Of a stretch of DNA of 64,000 nt, positions 37,130 to 49,390 are shown in pieces. This DNA comes from Aulostomus chinensis. Taxonomy: Eukaryota > Chordata > Actinopteri > Syngnathiformes > Aulostomidae. The stretch covers positions 3,600,001 to 3,664,000 of the forward strand of contig JBBMOA010000018.1 in the NCBI GenBank assembly GCA_037954235.1, given 5' to 3'. Each line of letters opens with the position of its first letter. The stretch's first letter is position 1. The notes under the pieces were generated by a model. The model saw nothing but the letters and a program-made list of their open reading frames with translations. It was not told where the DNA came from and did no database searches. Position numbers and translations under genes: made by a program.

Positions 37130-37620
37130 GCCATCAGGAAGTGTGTCATATTTGTCGTCTGGCATATGGACTCTCTGGGTCACATGACATGGGAGGTTTT
37201 GAAAAAAAGAAAAACAACGACTTGTCCGTAAAATTATTCATATAAGACATAAGAGGCAGTTACATGCTGGGGAAAAAAACGGCTGTCTTAACGGTCCAGT
37301 CTTGTGTTATTGATCCGAGGTCACTGGGTCACCTGATATGAGAGCTATGGACAAAACAATGAATTTTTTCCATTAAAATGTGATATAAAACATAAGAGGC
37401 CATAAAATGTAATTAAAAAAGGAGGTGCGTCTTATGTTTGGTATTGATTTGGCATCGCCGGATCACATGACACCGAAGCTTTTGGAAAAGTACTCCAGAA
37501 TTTTGCACTCGAATATTCATATAAAAATAGAGATATGAATAAAAGTGCATAAAACACTGTCATTTGTCCAATTATTAATAGGAAAAAAAAATAACTGTTC
37601 CGAAAAGGTTCCATCCAGGA
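37130..37620 (+). repeat. decayed tandem array, ~134-149 bp units, TCACATGA-type core
   Basis: Three successive units share blocks in the same order. The cores are GGGTCACATGACATG (37177-37191), GGGTCACCTGATATG (37326-37340) and GGATCACATGACACC (about 37460-37474), with TCAC starts at 37180, 37329 and 37463. Downstream, ATAAGACATAAGAGGC (37242-37257) and ATAAAACATAAGAGGC (37385-37400) match in units 1 and 2. ATTATTCATATAA and ATATTCATATAA match in units 1 and 3. Each unit has a preceding GT.TTG.T..GGCAT- or GTTATTGAT-like segment and a trailing ggaaaaaa run. Divergence is high, so the array is old. I do not recognise the unit. Confidence 0.75.
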
Positions 37621-37993
37621 GAAGATATTAATTTCTAAAATTTCACTGGGAAAAAAAAAATAAAGTCCCGATGAGAAATAAATAATTTAAAGAAAACAAA
37701 AAGTCCTAAAAAAAAAAAAAAAAAAGTGACTGGCAGAAAAATAAAGTGTGTTTTTATGTCTCCAATTATGAATCTTCTCTAGATCTCTAAAAAAAACAAC
37801 AACAAAAAACTGTCTCTGAGGACGGAAGCATCTGCGTTTTTTAAATATTGACTGATGAATTTAAAGAAGCTGGATTTCTAGTCTCCCTTGTGTGGTTTAG
37901 AAGCGATTTGGAATGCAACTCTTATTATTTCATTAAGAGCGGTTTGCTCCCAGAAAACTTCAAACCAACCGAATCATCTTTGAAGATCTGAGA

Positions 37994-38034
37994 CGAGAGA
38001 GAGAGAGAGAGCGAGAGAGAGAGAGAGAGAGAGA
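37994..38034. repeat. (GA)n microsatellite
   Basis: About 20 GA units with one GCGA interruption. Purine-only on the plus strand. Confidence 0.96.
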
Positions 38035-38608
38035 TTGTGGTTTCTGGGCTTGTTTTTTTCCCATTCTGCATCCTCTCTCGACTCCACTCTTGCTGGACAT
38101 CTCTGTTATTTATTAAACATAAGGACAGAGATCTGCATCAAGAATAAATAGAAAATAGAGAGATTTGCATCGTGTCGGTTTCCAGGATGAGCGCCGCTTT
38201 GCGCTGACACAAAGGAGACTTTAGCAGTAATGGCATCCATAATTTCTGAAGCTTCGCTCGAGCGCACCGGCTCAGCAGAGACAGCAATAAAATAAACCTT
38301 CGCAAACAAAAGCTGAGAAGCCAAAAATCCGAAGCTAAACTTTATCAACTCCTTCCTCAACCGCGACTCGGCTTCATTCAATTCCTGGAGACTGAAGACA
38401 GGAGCATGAAGGAGGTTGAGAGGAGGAATGAAACTGGTCAAAACTTTTCAGTCAATCCAAAGAAAGCCGCGATGGATTTAGGGTCCCCTGGAGACTTACA
38501 ACAAAATCACACACACAAAAAAAATTCTCACTCCAGGTTTGAATTAAAAACTGAGCGAAATTCTAAGATTTTAATTTGCGTTTTTAAATGGAGTTCAGCA
38601 AACTAATG

Positions 38609-38745
38609 GAAGTGTGTCATCCCTGCCTGAGGTCATGTGATCACTGGTGTTTTGTTTGTTTGTTTGTTTGTTAGCCGTTCATCTCCGAAACTAACAGATG
38701 GATTTGGATGAGTTTGGTTGTAGTTCCTGGATCCTGGAGACAAAT
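38609..38745 (+). repeat. (TTTG)n-headed dispersed repeat relic
   Basis: Six TTTG/TGTT units (about 38650-38672) lead into 'ttagccgttcatctccgaaactaacagatggatttggatgagtttgg'. This layout resembles a fish dispersed repeat that starts with (GTTT)n and continues '..aaaaactactg..ggatttc.atgaaatttgg'. The preceding 38609-38640 shares GGAAGTGTGTCAT and a TCATGTGATCA core with the tandem array at 37137-37190, so it may also hold a stray array unit. Confidence 0.4.
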
Positions 38746-38809
38746 TTCAATCAAATTTGAAATCAAAATCAAATTAGAATGTTTCAGCTTCAAAAAAAAG
38801 AAAGAAAGA

Positions 38810-38815
38810 TATATT

Positions 38816-38851
<36 letters not shown>

Positions 38852-39397
38852 CATACTGTATATACACACACACATACAGTCTATACATATACACACATAT
38901 ATATACACACACATACTGTATATACACACACATACAGTATATACATATACACACATATATATACACACACACATATACTGTATATACACACATACAGTAT
39001 ACATATACACACACATATATACACACATACAGTATACATATATACACATATATGCATATATATATACACACACATATATACACACATATACTGTATATAC
39101 ACACACATACAGTATATACATATACACACATACAGTATACATATATACACATATATGCATATATATGTAAACACATATACATACACACATACAGTATACA
39201 TATATACACATATATGCATATATACACACATATACATATATACTGAATATACACACACATATACATACACACATACAGTATACATATATACACACATATA
39301 TACATATATACTGAATACACACACACATATACATACACACATACAGTATACATATATACACATATATGCATATATATATATACACACATATATACTG

Positions 39398-39436
<39 letters not shown>

Positions 39437-39441
39437 TTATA
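38810..39441. repeat. 630-bp compound (TA)n/(CA)n satellite with higher-order units
   Basis: A nearly pure T/A/C alternating array. The longer word CATACAGTATACATATATACACA recurs at 39026, 39129, 39188, 39272 and 39340, usually followed by TATATGCATATATA. The word ATACTGTAT, the reverse complement of ATACAGTAT, recurs as well, so local palindromes are frequent. TA/CA phase changes avoid TAA, TAG and TGA, which is why frames of 155-252 codons stay open on both strands. Those 'YIHIYTHT' and 'VCVYICVY' frames are not genes. They are the longest open frames in the window. Confidence 0.97.
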
Positions 39442-39834
39442 TTCTGGATTCTTGATATATTGGTAGATATCTCTAAATAAAAGTTAATGAAATGTATTTT
39501 AGGAAGAGAGACAGATGTCAGGCTCTGATTCAAAGACCGGGAGGACATTTTTTGGCAGTTGGAAGGAATTTATGAGGCCATTCTGATACTTTTGTATGCA
39601 TGTAGCCTCCACAGTGAGGGTCAGCAGGTGTTTCCTCGCTGTACTTGTACATGTACTATCATTAACATGGGATTTTTTAATTTTTTCTTTTTTAAAAGCA
39701 GAAAGAAGATTAAGGTCTTTCCTTTTGAGCGATCAACAGAGATTTGAGTCACAGCAACAACAACAACAAAAAACATCGTAAACGCTTACGACTTCGCTAA
39801 AGTGTCAAACTGCAGACGGCCGCGAGCACGGCAG

Positions 39835-40312
39835 ATGTCCAGGCGAGGGTCATTTGTCCCGCCCATTTCAACGAGAAGGCAATTCAAAGTGCTTTACATG
39901 AAACACAGAGCAAGTAAACACGACAGGCAGCATAAAGAGCATAATTACATTCATGTAACTACCACTGAGTTAAAACCTAGATCGGAAACAGAAGACAGAG
40001 AAAAGCTAATAGAAGTGACAGTGCAGAACCAGACAGGAACCAGAAGCCTCGATTTGATTTGATCAAAGGCAGCAGCACACAGAGAAGTCTTCAGCCCCGA
40101 GAGTTGTTTGTTTTCAGGGAGTTTTTTCCAGATTTGTGGAGCACAAAAACAAAACGCTGCTTCTCCATGTTTTGGTCTTCGACTCTGGGGACAGAAAGCA
40201 GACCTGTCCCAGATGACCTGAGAGGTCTGGAGGGTTTCCTGACGTACCAGCAGATCAGAAATGTATTTTGGCCCCAAGCCGTTCAGGGCTTTACAGACCA
40301 ACTGAGGTACCT
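39835..40312 (-). mobile_element. 5'-truncated non-LTR retrotransposon (LINE), Rex1/L2-like
   Basis: Read on the minus strand, the fragment contains the end of a reverse-transcriptase ORF (about 40310 down to 39951) and then a 3' region. The plus-strand complement of that 3' region reads 'aattcaaagtgctttacat', a motif usual at the 3' ends of several fish LINE families. All upstream RT, including the catalytic FADD-type box, and any endonuclease are missing, as in typical 5'-truncated insertions. The clade (Rex1 or L2) is inferred from the C-terminal motif only. Target duplications were not found. Confidence 0.8.
39951..40310 (-). pseudogene. LINE reverse-transcriptase C-terminal fragment
   Basis: About 120 codons remain open on the minus strand and end at a TGA at 39951-39953. 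Early in the frame is VCKALNGLGPKYISDLL, which matches the 'VYKALNGLAP.YLSDLL' block downstream of the RT catalytic core in Rex1/L2-type LINEs. About 50 residues later is FCFCAPQIWKKLPE, matching the usual 'FSVAAPRLWNSLP' block, and then SGLKTSLCAAAFD, matching the 'FKS.LKT.LF..AF' end. The polymerase palm and the endonuclease are absent, so the product could not be active. No ATG begins the frame, because the start was lost by truncation. It is a fossil of mobile DNA and not a host gene. Confidence 0.85.
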
Positions 40313-40541
40313 ACTCCACATTATCAATAGATAATATTGATACTGTATTGCACTGTAAGTCCTGCACTGAACTACAAGTGGAGCTGCACTGGAGGAAGTT
40401 AAAAGGCTGGAGAGAAAGCTGGGCGATACACTGTACATGAGAGGAGAGGAGAGCAACACAACTCCAGCTGGCAGGCAGCAGGAGAGAAAGGAAGAGTAGA
40501 AATAGATGAAGGCTGAGTTTCTGCCTCATTCAGGCGGCTGG

Positions 40542-40563
40542 CTGTGTGTGTGTGTGTGTGTGT
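40542..40563. repeat. short (GT)n microsatellite
   Basis: About 10 GT units. Confidence 0.93.
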
Positions 40564-43429
40564 CTGTTCATAGGCTTCTCCTCTTTCCCTGCTCTAAACC
40601 AGACCTGAAGTAATTCACACTGGACCCGAATGTGCAGGTTTAGAGACTTCAATCCATAATTTTGGAACTAATTATTCATTTGAACAGCGGCGGTGTTCTT
40701 AGCAGCTGGTCTTTATGAATGCAACCCACCATATGATGAGTGGAAACATGCAAGGAAACGGGGAAAAAAAAAAAAAAGGGAAGCAGAAAAGCTCTGTTCC
40801 CTCTCATGTACGCGGTGAAACGAGGTCCTCACAGACCCACATAACGAAGCAGCAGGGAAAATGAAAATGTCCCGATCTGAACTGCCGCTGATGTTTGACA
40901 GAAGAGCCTGACGCGCTGCACGAGCTCATCACTTACTCCTGTTTTGTTGGGTGCTTTTCTTTGTCGTGTTAACTTTGAGTCCGACCTGAGACGGATGACT
41001 CCGTAGGACGTTCGAACCTATTTGCATTTCTGCATAATCAAGTCCTGCTCCCCTGAAATATTCATCCCCCTGCTGCACACCCAGTACATCTCCACACAGT
41101 CAGCTCTCCAACACGCGTGTAAGCCTGCTGTAAACAGGAAGTTCTACACACATAAAGTAGACCTATTTTATGAAGTGATGACAGCGTTGTTAACCCCCCT
41201 TTTGCTCTTCATGCCGCCTCATAAATCATCTAATGTTTCATCAAAAAACACCAGCGACTTCTCACTAATTAGGGTTCTTCTGAACCGTCACTTGCTGAAC
41301 TACCACCACCACCAGCGGCTAGGCTAGCACCGCTAACGCTAGCTCTGTCAAACAAGGTGCTGCTCGTCCCACGGGGCATGAAACGTCAGGTGAGGTCCTT
41401 TGGTTTTGTACCAAAGGCTTTATTTTTCTGACCAAGGAAGAACCAGACATTATAGGAGTGCACCCCAGAAGACCCGTGATTGGCTCACACTTCCAAACAG
41501 TCAGGAGCAAGCCTTCACACAGTGTCGGCGGGAAAAACCTTGAGGCAATGGCTCACTTTTCAAAGAGGATTGGAGGACGCCAGTTCAACACTTGGATACC
41601 AGAATTTAAGTTGTTGGCGGAAACGGCAGTGACGTGAAATAAGAAAAACTAGATAATTCAACAAGTAAATTCTTGAGTTACCAACGCGTGCGGTGCAACA
41701 GAAACAAGTGAATGCAGAAAGAAAAGAACCGCAGCTCACAACTTGCATCCGACTCCTGTCGCGAAGAGGGTAGAGGCGGTTGCTCGGTTGACAATGACAG
41801 GACTTGACACATCCCTTCATTCTGTTTTAAGATGTTGTGGCTTCTAACAGCCAAACAATACAAAGGTTAAAAAAAAAAGACTGTATCTGAAACCGAAAGA
41901 GACCTCAGAGAGCAGGGACACGTGGCTGATGCTCGATTTGAGACGTAATGTGAAAGGGACCCAAGGACAAACTATATAATAATCAATAATAATTCATTCG
42001 GAGTCAAAGAATGGTCCATCCAAACGGACGAGACCCAGACAAAGCATGAACACCGGCTCCACAAGAGGAGCAGCAGTACATGACATTTCCTCGGTACCGG
42101 CTTCACCCTCCTCTCCACCCCGCAAATCAATTTTTCGTCTGTGGTCGCTGATCCATCATGTGATAAGAGCTGATTGCTGATAGCACTTGGATCCATTTGG
42201 GTATTAAACATATTGACACAGACTCCAAGATCCAGGGCGGAAAATAATGAATAAAATATAACAGTCCCCTTTCTGACCTCATTGGGATGCAGCCTGATTT
42301 GTGCTCTGGATGTCAGGAGTATCGATTAAAATGAAACAAAAACCCAAACAATTCTGAATATTTGAAACTGTCGCTGCTGGTTTTCTGCACCAACGTCACC
42401 ACCAACCCCAGCCAGGCGCATTCCTCCTCTCCTCTCCGACAGCGAGGTCAGTCACTCCGTCAGCTCAGAGTGCGGAGTAGCGTTTTAGCAACAAAAACAA
42501 AAAAAAAAACGATTTTTGAAACAATTTGAAGGAAATGAGGAGACAAGCAGTAGTGAGGTCACTCCACTCAAGAGTGCTACCAAGAACAGCACCTTCAGGC
42601 CCGCCACACGTCATAAAGAACGTCGAGCTCTTGGCGGCGGCTCCCATTTCAATATCACTAAAGTCTTGCGCTGTGCATGATGATGTGGTAAACTGGTACG
42701 AACCTTTTACCGGCCTGTTGCCATCGGGACCGCAGAGTTTCTGTTCTGACCGCAATAAATCAACATAGATGTTGTGGTGCTGAACTCGCAGTTCTGAGAA
42801 CCTCTGAGATGAGTTCACTGGACACTGGAGGCGATTCTGACAGCGGCAGGAACAGTAAATTAGCGTCCGAGTTTACAACACTAGCCGAGAAAAGAAAGCC
42901 ACACTTGTTGCCGTGCTATGGCCTTTAACTGAACCTCCACCATATCAGGAAGTCTAAACTTTGTGGCTGTTAAAAATAGTAATAAATATCCACATTTTAA
43001 AAAAAAGTGTCAGTGTCATGACCACTCTAATCCTGCATCAGGTCTCAGTTACTAAAAACCAGACTCTATTTGTGCACCACTTTATCCCAAAGTGAGAACG
43101 GTACAAAACAACCAGCAGGCAACATCAGTGCTTGCCCGGTGGCCCGTCACCAGTGAGTAATGGCTGAGAGGTTCAGTTCAAAGCCCCTGCAGCTACATGT
43201 GCAGGGACCGCGGAGACCTGGAGGCTGTAGCGGCGTCTGAAGGCAAACAGTGTTTGTGAAGCATTTGTCTTGTTGAATTCATTGCAACAACCCAGAGCGA
43301 AGCAGCAGGACCTTCCCTTTGCGAAGTCTTAACATTTCTCTCCTGTTGTTGTGAGCGCGTTGGAGGAATGTCCTGGTTAACATCAGCAGCTGCTACTGTA
43401 TTAATGACACCTGCGCTCACATCAGCGAG

Positions 43430-43431
43430 GT

Positions 43432-43478
<47 letters not shown>
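43430..43478. repeat. (GT)n(GA)n compound microsatellite
   Basis: About 13 GT units change directly into about 11 GA units. Confidence 0.96.
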
Positions 43479-44544
43479 ACCGGCATAACAACTGTACTAT
43501 GCAGGACTTGCCTACGGATGTGAACAAGTTTCTGTCATTCAACAAGTGGGACATATTTACAGACTCGCGTGTTGGCCAGAGGTCCGAGTGCGGCTATCAG
43601 TCGCGTGTTCTGTAACGCACAATAAAACACACAAGTACATAGGTGAGTATGAAAAAACAGCAGGGTGTCGTGTTAGGAGAGGGCTGAGGGAGTCCTGCCA
43701 ATCTGGAGCAGCTAAAAAACAAGGGATGGTGGGATGTTAGCTTAGCTGCTAATAAGAAGCTAGCAAAAGCATCACTTGACTTCTGGTTAGACTGTACAAG
43801 ACTCTTAAAAGAGCTCTGATACAAGAATAAAAGCAGCGCGACTTTTATTTTGAAGGCAAGGGATTTTTGTCAGGATCGTTCCAGACAAGGCAGACAAAAG
43901 AAAGACGACTGTCGACATGGGAACGGGTCTCAATCTGGTCACGTCGACGTCACATGGATAGATTTTATCAAAGCAACAGCGTCACAAGATGCAGATTAGA
44001 GGTGTGAATGAGATCAAAGTGAGATCAAAGAGCCCCGAGATCTGGAGTTTCTTTGCATGAACAGAATCAATCATTTGTAATCTCTTAATTCTTCCCTCAG
44101 CCGTATCTTTGCAGTGTTAAATTCATATTTTAACACAACCTGCATTATAAAGCAATTATCGTGGCGATCAGCTGTGAAATTGGCGCGGGTTGTGTTTCCT
44201 GTTCAGGTTCAGGTCTGAAATGTTTCTGTTTCTAGGTGAACAGCTTTCAAATGCTCTTCTTTCTTCTTCTTTTTTTTTTTTTTTAAACCAGAAAACACAA
44301 ATCAAGACAAGTAATTCTAATTATAAAATAAAGAGCATTAGAATAAAAATCAAGGTCACAGCTTGCATTTTAATAAATGGTGAAGTTGTGACTCATGCGT
44401 TCTGCAGCATGACTACACCCACTGAAGAAATGGCTGGATAAACACACACATGAAAAAAATGACTTTACTTTCCATTCTATCTAATAACTTCTTTGGGTTA
44501 TATTTCCTGCTGGAGTTACTCCAAACGTGTACTCCTTCCTCAGT

Positions 44545-44990
44545 AGCCTTTTTCACACTGCCACAAAAGCTGTGTTTTTGCCCCCCAAATTGCCGGGTTG
44601 TCTGTTGTGTTCACACTGAGTGACACGGGCTGGGGAGGGGAAATCGCCACGCTAATTTACCACAGAGTTTCGGCGCGTGGGGATGACGAACCCCATCCAG
44701 CAGGACAGGAAAACATGCTGACAACACTCGCGCACAGGGGAGAGACGGGAGAAGCTCCACCTGCGAGTTCCACGTTCAAGATACAGCACATCGAACATTT
44801 TGGAAGATGGCCAACTGGGGAGACACTGAGACCCGCCAGCTACCCAGCCTCCGTGCAGCAGGGGAGGATGACGGAACGTGGCTTCCCTCGCAACAAGCCT
44901 AGCAGACCCCACCTCCTGCTGCCGGCTACAGCCGCCTGGGGAGAACGGCCAAAGTCTTGAAAGGGCCACTGATAGCTTTCTATCTCCTAG
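44545..44990. repeat. possible DNA-transposon relic
   Basis: The block opens with 'cctttttcacactgcca' and repeats 'gttcacactgagtgacacggg' 60 bases later. It then has 'gagtttcggcgcgtggggatgacgaac' and is GC-richer than both flanks. I recall similar 'ttcacactg...cgcgtg.ggatgacg' words in non-autonomous fish DNA elements, but I cannot find matching right-end inverted repeats. The 120-codon open frame (44598-44960) probably reflects GC content and shows no known domain. Confidence 0.28.
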
Positions 44991-47598
44991 ATTTGCAACA
45001 GGGAAGGAGGAGTGGAGGACAGGGGTGCATGAGCTGAAACACTGATGCGTGACATCTTGGTATAGCGGAGATTACTGTCACCACTGCACATACGAAGGTC
45101 AGCTGTCTTGTCAGAAGCCTTGGGTCTTTCAGATGTTTTCTCTGAGTCTCTGATTTGCATAATCCCTGCTAGAAGAGAAGACGGACAGATTTGAGCTTCG
45201 GGCTGTGAGCTCGTGGAAGTCAACATTTTTGTCCCGGAGGCAAACATAAAAGACCTGAGTGGAGCCATAATGGCTTAACTGGCCTGTTCGGGAACCTGCT
45301 CGCTGAAACAAATGGAGGAAATCGGGGTCATCCTGACTTTTTTTTGTTTGTTGTTGCTCCGTCAAAGTTTCAGGGTGCTGATTGGTCAGTCCACTCTGCT
45401 TCATATAATTTCCCAACTACAATCTCACAATCTGTCTTAACTGTCTGATGAGTATTTTGCATTTTACTTCACGTTGTCTCTTATCACCAGCTGCTTTCTT
45501 GCATCTCCAGCTGCTACTTGATTCTTGTAAGAAGCAAATGGAAAAGGATGTTTGCGCCCAGATATCCACTGGCAACTCTGGAAGCCCTAACATTTTGGCT
45601 GTCTCCCCCAGGGCCTACTTCATAATCGCTGGGTTCTGGGCGAGTGAGCTCCAAACATGGTGAGGAAACTAAAGCGAAGAGCCTCGAGTCAGGCTAAGTT
45701 AGGTGCAAAATCTGGTGCAGGCCAGATTTTGAAGACAATCTCGATTCCCTCATCATATCTGTGATTAACTGATGCTGCTTCTACTCAGTAAGATGTCAAC
45801 CAGTCCTGCAGGTAATGAACTGTGGCTCATGTACAGCGTTTACTAGTACAAACACACCGACACCAGAGAAACCATCCCTCAAAACAAATGTACAATTAAC
45901 TGATTCTGTCACTTCCCATCTCACAAGTGTGCTTTTCCTCTTCTGCATACACGATGTGGCTGGCTAGAAGTAGGCTCCATGAAACACCAAAGTTGAGTCT
46001 GGCCTCCCCGTGTGTCGATTTATCATGTTCGCTTTTGCATTCGTGTGGTCTGGAAAGAAGTCTTGAACTTGAAACGCCGCATATCAATGTTTAAACTCAT
46101 AATTTCAGAAAACTTGTAACACAAATTGTCTCAATCTAAGTTGTCGACCAACGTTTCCTGGTGCTGCTTGACCAGTTTGTGTAGAGGACAGTAACATTTG
46201 ACTTGGGCCAAACAGACAAAGCAACCTTCACCCCCAAATCAACCCGGCAGTTTAAGGACGAGTGTGAGTTTGGAGATGTTTGTGGGAACAAAAAAATAAA
46301 GGATTCAGTGGAAGAATGCAGGTTTCCTTCTGTGCTGAATGAAAAGTTCCTGCTTTTTCCTCCTCCCAGCTTCATGAAAATCTGCTCGATAGTTTATTCA
46401 TAATCCTGCTAACAGAACAACGGAATGTAAATGCAGCAGGACAATAAAACAACACATCTCCACACACAGTTTTTCATGGAGTGACTCCAGCACCGGAGCA
46501 GCAGTTTAGAGGAAGAGCCTTTCATCACGAAAACGCCACCCTGCACAAAGCCAGCTTCATTTGAAAAATGTCTGGTTTGGTGGGAAGAATCGAACAGATT
46601 TAGGATGACCTGGAAAGCCGGCAGTAAGCCAGGCCTTATCGGCCAACATCAGTAGCCGGCTTCACTAATGATCCTGTGGCAGAATGGGAGCAAATCCCCA
46701 CAGCAATGCTCCAATATCCAGTATCTAGAAGAGCCGGTTTCCTCTCTCTGCACCCAGCGGTGCTGGTGGTGGTAGCGCTGCTGATTACAGTCAGTGATAT
46801 TCATGTCAGATTATTTGGAAGTTATTTGTTTATAATCAGGTAGCTGCTGTTTGTCCCGCCTGCCTGGAGTGGCGTCAATCAGGGAATCAGAGTCGGCTGG
46901 TCAGTCTCAGTCTGTGGCTCCAACTTCCTGTTACACCAACCAAGTTATGATGAAGTTCTGGGATTCAGCGTTACCTCACGTTACCTTAGAGAACTAGTTT
47001 AGCGGATTGATGATCCACAGTGACTCCGCCTCACAGGTTGTGTTGCTGCGATAGGCGCCTCCACCCCCAGCCACCCCCCCCAAAAAAATAGAGAAACAGG
47101 ACAGAGGGATGGACGCATAGTTTATCCCTCGTTACCTTTCTCTTCCCAGGTGGGGAGTTCATCCAGGACACAGATGCCTCTGGTCCCTGGTCACATTTGC
47201 GAGAGCACAAAAAAATATTCTGCATCCAAACACTGTGAAAGCCCGTTCTGAAATTGCTTTAATAAATGTGTAGCTGTGCAGGTAACATTTGGGATATCTG
47301 CCAGCGTTCCACATTTCCTTCTTTATTACTTTTGTTATCAGCTGATATAAAGTAGCTCTGGAGGTGTTTTCTTCAAAACCACTGCGGTACAAGATGAGCG
47401 AGGGAGGATCGAGTCGCAACCGGCATGGAAAGAAAGTGATACAGAGGTCCTTGGAGAAAATGGATGGTTCAGCTTCCTCAGACAGGCAGGTCTATTAATA
47501 TGGAGACAGATGGTTCTTATACTATCTGATGCAGCCAGTTAGATTCACAACAAGACCCATTCAGATTAGCGCTTGTCATGTTGCAAGTGTGATTTTAT

Positions 47599-47641
47599 AA
47601 ATATATATATATATATATATACAAACACAGCAGCAGCAGCT
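47599..47641. repeat. (AT)n array and short (CAG)n
   Basis: About 11 AT units (47599-47621), then ACAAACA, then five CAG units (about 47627-47641). Confidence 0.93.
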
Positions 47642-47827
47642 CTCTCAATGAAGCCAGGAACGTTTGCTCAATGTGACCTCAATCCACACCCTTCATCTGG
47701 GAATGCTGGTGTGTTCATTATCCTCCTGACTTCCATCCAAAACCTCTCACACAACCCCGTGTGTGAAAGTGAGAGCAATGTATGTATGATCACCTACACA
47801 CATGCACAAAAAAATCCACACCCCCAT

Positions 47828-47870
47828 CACACACACACACACACACGCACGCACACACACACGCACGCAC
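47828..47870. repeat. imperfect (CA)n microsatellite
   Basis: CA array broken by CGCACGCA blocks. Confidence 0.95.
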
Positions 47871-49390
47871 AAGCCTAAGACAAAGTTGAGATACACTTAA
47901 GAGTCTCCTGCTCACAGCTCAGCGTCTAGCCAGGAGTTTTATTCCCACATCAAAAGCTTTCAATCGGATGACAAGTAGTGTCAAGGCAGTTCCAGCTCGG
48001 TTGCCTCTCAACTCTCGCAGTCAAAGGAGCTCCTTCTCCCTCATTTCCCATTTTTCTTCTTTAGTATGTAAGATACAGACTCCACTCTGAGAACATGACG
48101 GTTGCAAAAAAAAAAACAAAAAACAGACGAAAAAAGACATGACTCGCTCTCAGATATGCGGAGCTGCAGACTCATGATAAAGTGAACCAGATTAGGATTT
48201 ATTTCATATTTGCACGCTGTCATCTGTGTCACTGGCGTGCACAGCTCTCTTTCTCCATCACCTGTTTCAATACACTGGTGAGTCAGACGTCACGGAGCGG
48301 GATGTTGCCTCCACCTGAGGATGTTCGGGCTGATTGTTAGCACACATCTGCCTTGATGAGCTTGAATAAGGACTGGCTGAACAGAAAACAGGAAACCCTT
48401 CCGCTGGATATGAATGAAAAACATCCAGAAAATCAAGAGGGGGAACATACCAAGTGGGAGTGGGGGAGGGTGGTGGGAGGAGGGACAGGAATCAGCTCAG
48501 GAGACATGATAATGATGAGCTCTGAGACCGGAGACTATTTTAAGACGTCCTAAAAGTGAAACGGCAGCTGCAGCCAAGCGGAATGTTATTGGTTCTATGA
48601 GCGCGTACACAGGTGGTTGGTCTGCTGAACACCGACCACGTATGCAACACCTGCTGTCACAAGTCCACCTCGTCTACCGTTGCGTGACACCAGGGAGCTG
48701 CGTGCTGACGCACCAGGGTGTTGCTTGACCAGCAAACCTGAGCTCTGATGAACGACACGCCGGACCGGAGATGCCACTCACGCCAGGTGGCTCTTAGCAA
48801 ACTGGAGACACCTCACCTCGTAACACCGAGGGTGAGCTAACAAAGGACTTTGAATACGAATATGTTTTGCTGCAAATGCAACAAACTTTGAAGGGATTTT
48901 CTTGAGTGGCATCCATTGGTGTCTGCGTTACTGGTGCACAACATCCTGCCTCCACTGGGAGACGGTTGCCAGTCAGCGAAGCATTTAGACGGTTCTGAGA
49001 GCCTGAATGTGCACCAGGGATGGACGTCTAACGGTGGATGAGCCATATTTATGTTTTATGGACTTTAACAAATGTTTTAGAAAAATACCCCCCCTTTCTT
49101 TCTTTTTTTTACATTTTTCATAAAGTTAAAAAATGTAACTATAATCTAAACTTGTTTTTATATGGATAATTTCAGCATTGGTACATATTCAGGCTTCTGG
49201 CCAAATCAGTTGTAAAATACTGGCACAACAGCAACAAACCCAGGACTGCGCTTCCCTGATGAACACATACTAAACATCATTTTCTTAATTACGGTCATGA
49301 AAAACTGTATTCTAGAGATTTTCCATTTCTGGCTGATGGCGTTGATCCCCCCTCAGCTACAGGAGCATCAGTCAGTCAGAGCTCCACTTC

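Larger units (their letters stand above)
40313..49390. other. non-coding stretch with simple repeats
   Basis: No recognisable gene. Contents are a GT array (40542-40563), an A run (about 40766-40779), a GT/GA compound array (43430-43478), a T-rich run (44267-44285), a GC-richer possible transposon relic (44545-44990), TA/CA arrays (47599-47621, 47828-47870) and A-rich runs (48107-48122). Open frames are short and overlap on both strands. The 120-codon frame at 44598-44960 falls within the GC-rich relic. Confidence 0.6.

Noticed and set aside
38708..39548. Open frames of 155-252 codons on both strands
   Set aside because: They read a TA/CA satellite whose alternating sequence lacks stop codons in all phases. 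The predicted peptides are pure Y/I/H/T or V/C/Y/I repeats.
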